The notes under the pieces are model-generated. The model was not told where the DNA came from, did not search any database, and worked only from the letters and a program-made list of their open reading frames with translations. A program made the translations under genes and the position numbers. Shown one piece after another: positions 5,394 through 8,167 of a DNA stretch of 8,167 nucleotides (positions are counted from its first letter, which is position 1; each line of letters begins with the position of its first letter). The stretch is taken from the NCBI GenBank assembly GCA_900766055.1, contig CAAFTZ010000079.1:1-8167 (forward strand). The letters are read 5' to 3'. The DNA comes from an uncultured Parasutterella sp. (GTDB lineage: Bacteria > Pseudomonadota > Gammaproteobacteria > Burkholderiales > Burkholderiaceae_F).

Positions 5394-6848
5394 TTAGATC
5401 GTGACGCCGTAGAGGCTCTTGAAGATGTCTCTCAAGGTCTTATCTAAAACCTTTGTGTACTCGCCGCGAAGCTGATCAGCATCTGCAGCCTTTTCTTTCA
5501 GAGCTTTGAAATCGATGTTTTGAGCTTTAATCGTCTGTTCGGCCAGCGTTTTCCAAAATGCAGGAGATTCGCTGTCTTCCCATTGGCCTCTGCCGCGCCC
5601 GAAGTGCGCAACAGCCAAATACAGAAGAACGGTATCCAGCAGGAAACCTTCCATCGAAGCCGGAGACCATGTAATGATATTTTCCTTATGGCCTTTTTGA
5701 ACGTTGTAGGCAGCAGCCGCACCGGCGCCGCCCAACGCTCCGACAATCGCACCGCCCAAGGCGCCGAGCCCCAGAGTTGCACCGCCGGTTGCAATATCAG
5801 CGGCAATTCCGCTGACCGCACCGCCGGCTACTGCGCCGAGCAGGGAGGCTGCTTTCGGATCAATCGTTGCCTGAGTTTCCCAGTCAGTGCGCATACGGCG
5901 CAAAATTTCCGCTTTAGTTCCGCTGCCTTCCAGTCCATTAATATTAATAAGGCGCTGCGTCAGGGTGCAGAGCCAATCAGCCGCTCGGGTGGACAAGGCG
6001 ACTTGAGCATCTTCCATCGCACCGTGAAGGTCTTTCTTGATAAAACCCAAAGAACGCCCGATTGAACGAAGGCGTTCAATCAATGACTGACTGGCTAAGA
6101 CTTCCTTATCGTTGGAAACTTTAACCATATAGGCAGCCATGGCTTCCAAAGAAGAAGAATAGAGGGCCTGTTTCTGACGAATCCATGTCGCATGCAAAGA
6201 GGCAAAAGTCGGTTTGTCCGCGTCCGTCAAACACAGCTCAATCTCTTTCCAGAGTTCGTATTCCTGAACCCAGCATCGGGCAAAAGCGTCCATCGGCATC
6301 ACGGCTTTCACGAAAGCGTAGGGCTTCAAATAATCACGCCAAAGTTCGACTTCCGCCTTTTCCTCTTCCGGAGGACGAGCTTCACCCATCTGATTTAAGA
6401 GGACGATCACCGGTTTGTTTACCCAAGCAAGGATATCCATTTCCGCCTTGACGTAGGGCACGGCTTCCGGTGATTCACTGGCATTCACTAAATAAAGAAT
6501 CACCAGAGATTTATCTCGAACATGCTTAATCGCCTGCTGATTCAGCCAAAGGGATTTATCCGTCAGGCGATCCCAGATTTCGCTCGTGAACCAGCCGATC
6601 GGATTGCTTCGGGCTTTGAGGCGTTCGGCCAAACGGACACTGTCTCCGAATCCCGGGGTATCCCAAAGAATAAGCTCGGAATCATCTGGCGCTCTTAATA
6701 AAACATAATCTTCCGGTTCGGTGGTGACGTGAGAGCGGTCACCGACTTCCCCGATATCTCGGCCTAACAAAGTTCGGGCCAGTGTGGTCTTTCCGACATT
6801 GGTGTGACTGACCAAAGAGAGATTAATTTTTTGAGGATCTTTATTCAT
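5394..6848 (-). CDS. DUF3482-family GTPase with C-terminal glycine-zipper segment
   Basis: A 484-residue protein starting MNKDPQKINLSLVSHTNVGK. The N-terminal G domain (about 1-210) is of the TrmE-Era-EngA-like class. It shows a P-loop SHTNVGKTT (14-22) in which Ser replaces the usual first Gly, a possible switch I HVTTE (40-44), G3 DTPGF (63-67), and NQMG (152-155) where NKxD is expected. A helical middle domain (about 215-330) leads to an Ala/Gly-rich stretch (333-380) with zipper-like GxxxG spacing, suited to membrane insertion or close helix packing; an amphipathic helical tail follows. This layout fits the proteins annotated GTPase/DUF3482, whose function is unknown. The frame is open 39 codons further upstream, but that part overlaps the preceding gene and is Arg/Cys-rich. 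The ATG at 6848 begins just before the G domain and has AAGGA 11 bases upstream. It lies 14 bases after the DUF2868 stop, so the two are surely co-transcribed. Confidence 0.9.
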   Translation of the reverse strand: MNKDPQKINLSLVSHTNVGKTTLARTLLGRDIGEVGDRSHVTTEPEDYVLLRAPDDSELILWDTPGFGDSVRLAERLKARSNPIGWFTSEIWDRLTDKSLWLNQQAIKHVRDKSLVILYLVNASESPEAVPYVKAEMDILAWVNKPVIVLLNQMGEARPPEEEKAEVELWRDYLKPYAFVKAVMPMDAFARCWVQEYELWKEIELCLTDADKPTFASLHATWIRQKQALYSSSLEAMAAYMVKVSNDKEVLASQSLIERLRSIGRSLGFIKKDLHGAMEDAQVALSTRAADWLCTLTQRLININGLEGSGTKAEILRRMRTDWETQATIDPKAASLLGAVAGGAVSGIAADIATGGATLGLGALGGAIVGALGGAGAAAAYNVQKGHKENIITWSPASMEGFLLDTVLLYLAVAHFGRGRGQWEDSESPAFWKTLAEQTIKAQNIDFKALKEKAADADQLRGEYTKVLDKTLRDIFKSLYGVTI

Positions 6849-6862
6849 TTTTTTGAGTGTCC

Positions 6863-8167
6863 TTATCTTACTTGTTCGAACTGAGCGGCTGCGTCCTTTG
6901 TATCTGCATCGGTCAGATTCACAAAAGCGAAACTCACACCGTACGGAGCAAGGAAGTTCGACCAATTCTTTTTACGTTCTGCAATTCGCTGAGGCGTATT
7001 TGCGAAACGAGCCAAAAACCCGGAGGTATCGATAACAACACGAAGCAGGGCCTTTGAATCCAGAGCTTTCTGTTTAAGCTCCGCAATAAACCTGCCTTGC
7101 ACTTCTGTCTCGGGTGTGGAAGTCATAGCAAAAACAGCAATAACTTCTGTTTGCTCTCCGGCAGGAATTTCCGGAAGCTTGGTATTTTCATGCTGGGCCT
7201 CAGAAAAGATGCACCGGGAATTTTCGGGATGCAGTTCGGAAGCGAATTTCTGAATTCCGTCTTTTACCTTATCCGTTAAAGGATAAGAGAACGGAATAAT
7301 TTGAATCAACATAGTTTGTCCTCTCCATTGACGGAGAATATTGGAGTAGTAAACCGAGTCAAGATCAATCGGAAAGTGATTCTCAATATATCGGGCTTTT
7401 GCATAAGCATAAAGCCCCAAAAGGATTCGAGGAACCACAACGATCAGGAAAATAATGTAAAAAAGCTGAGCCAGCCAAGGCGCAGCGTTTTGTCCGTGTC
7501 CGGCCCCGAACTTCATTGACTCGATGACTTGCGGCGTCAACTGATTAAAGAGATCCGCGTTGACGGGAATCATTCCGTAGAACAAATTAATAAAGGTCAG
7601 AACAGCCGCCGGTTTATCTGAAAGCCATGTACTTTCCCATCCGACGGTGTACTCGGTGCCCCAGCCGTGGATGCCGATGGATGCAATGAGTCCAAGACCA
7701 AAAAGAGCCGCTGAAAAATGAAGGATTTCGGCAATGCGTCCTCGCAGAAGCGGCAGCTCCGCTTCCGTCCACTTACCGTAAAAAGACACCAGCGCCTCTT
7801 GACCGTGGCTTCCGCGGGTTTGAAGTTTTAAAACCGCCGAAGCAAAGGTACGGCGAATATATCCGACCGGAGACTTTCCTCGATTAAACACTAAGGCTGT
7901 CGCAATCCAGCAGTAGATAATGAGGTTCCAGGCAATAACGCCCAAGAGAGGAGGCGAAAGCAAGTTAATCCTGTTATCTGTAACGGAAAACTCGTTCGTC
8001 AGGATACCCCCGACAAAGGCTAAGACCGCGAGAACAGAACCGATCGCCAAATACGGTATGCCCTGAGGCTTCTTAAAAGGAACGGCACTTTTTGATCTTA
8101 AGAGTTCAAGAACGCCTTCCGCTCTTGTCAAAAGCAGTTTCTTGAAATCGGCTTGTTCTCCGACTTC
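6863..8167 (-). CDS. DUF2868-family membrane protein, 5' end cut by window edge
   Basis: The frame is open to the right edge, giving 434 visible residues. The true start lies outside the window; the TTG at 8131 is internal to an open frame with plausible coding sequence before it. Visible membrane segments are at about 37-58, 73-94, 147-168 and 231-255, with a weaker one at 186-202. A soluble, probably cytoplasmic C-terminal domain of about 175 residues (260-434) follows, with alpha/beta character: strands such as TMLIQIIPFS, EVIAVFAM, LLRVVIDTSG and VSFAFVNLTD alternate with helices. The combination and the downstream GTPase fit the DUF2868 family, which has no known function. The C-terminal domain is a reasonable site for contact with the GTPase, but that is inference. 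No enzyme motif is recognised. Confidence 0.85.
   Translation of the reverse strand, partial: EVGEQADFKKLLLTRAEGVLELLRSKSAVPFKKPQGIPYLAIGSVLAVLAFVGGILTNEFSVTDNRINLLSPPLLGVIAWNLIIYCWIATALVFNRGKSPVGYIRRTFASAVLKLQTRGSHGQEALVSFYGKWTEAELPLLRGRIAEILHFSAALFGLGLIASIGIHGWGTEYTVGWESTWLSDKPAAVLTFINLFYGMIPVNADLFNQLTPQVIESMKFGAGHGQNAAPWLAQLFYIIFLIVVVPRILLGLYAYAKARYIENHFPIDLDSVYYSNILRQWRGQTMLIQIIPFSYPLTDKVKDGIQKFASELHPENSRCIFSEAQHENTKLPEIPAGEQTEVIAVFAMTSTPETEVQGRFIAELKQKALDSKALLRVVIDTSGFLARFANTPQRIAERKKNWSNFLAPYGVSFAFVNLTDADTKDAAAQFEQVR

Noticed and set aside
6849..6965. N-terminal extension of the GTPase by 39 codons
   Set aside because: It overlaps the coding end of the DUF2868 gene, is Arg/Cys-rich and unlike a G-protein N-terminus. 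The ATG at 6848 gives the normal start just before the first strand.
8129..8131. TTG at 8131 as start of the DUF2868 protein
   Set aside because: The frame remains open to the window edge with plausible coding sequence (VGEQADFKKLL) before it, and no ribosome site precedes the TTG; the gene is simply cut.
1..8167. Mobile element, prophage, defence island or CRISPR array
   Set aside because: No transposase, integrase, terminal inverted repeats, target duplications, spaced repeats or defence genes were seen; all complete genes have intact reading frames and normal neighbours.

Overview
The window looks like chromosomal DNA from a proteobacterium of intermediate base composition (near 45-50% G+C by eye). 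The best guess is a Burkholderiales member of the Sutterellaceae type (Sutterella/Parasutterella-like gut bacteria). This is an inference from the adjacent DUF2868 and DUF3482 genes, a pairing I know from beta- and gammaproteobacteria, combined with a G+C lower than in most Burkholderiales. No phylogenetic marker gene is present. I see no rRNA, tRNA, CRISPR array, insertion sequence, phage gene or att site.

Layout from left to right. (1) 1-395, minus: 5' part of a universal stress protein gene, cut by the window edge. (2) 475-1665, minus: a complete M20 metallo-amidohydrolase. (3) 1666-2003: a 338-base divergent intergenic region with a possible minus-strand promoter and several inverted repeats. 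(4) 2004-2324, plus: a small secreted protein whose mature part is almost only four 17-residue GRYQGR-type repeats, followed by a strong terminator. (5) 2553-3224, plus: a seven-helix TRIC/UPF0126 membrane protein with its own terminator. (6) 3318-4967, minus: a large malic enzyme, convergent with the TRIC gene; two back-to-back terminators separate them. (7) 4968-5393: a 426-base non-coding stretch upstream of the malic enzyme, with a possible promoter overlapped by a near-perfect palindrome, a terminator-like hairpin, a pair of short direct repeats and a terminator. (8) 5394-8167, minus: a two-gene unit in which a DUF2868 membrane protein (cut by the right edge) is followed 14 bases later by a DUF3482 GTPase.

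Most of the window is core metabolism and housekeeping: stress response, amide hydrolysis, malate to pyruvate conversion and a small-cation channel-like protein. The parts with least known function are the DUF2868-DUF3482 pair, plausibly a membrane-anchored G-protein module, and the short secreted repeat protein. The most interesting non-coding signals lie upstream of the malic enzyme. I found no convincing evidence of a wholly new system; the findings below are candidates.
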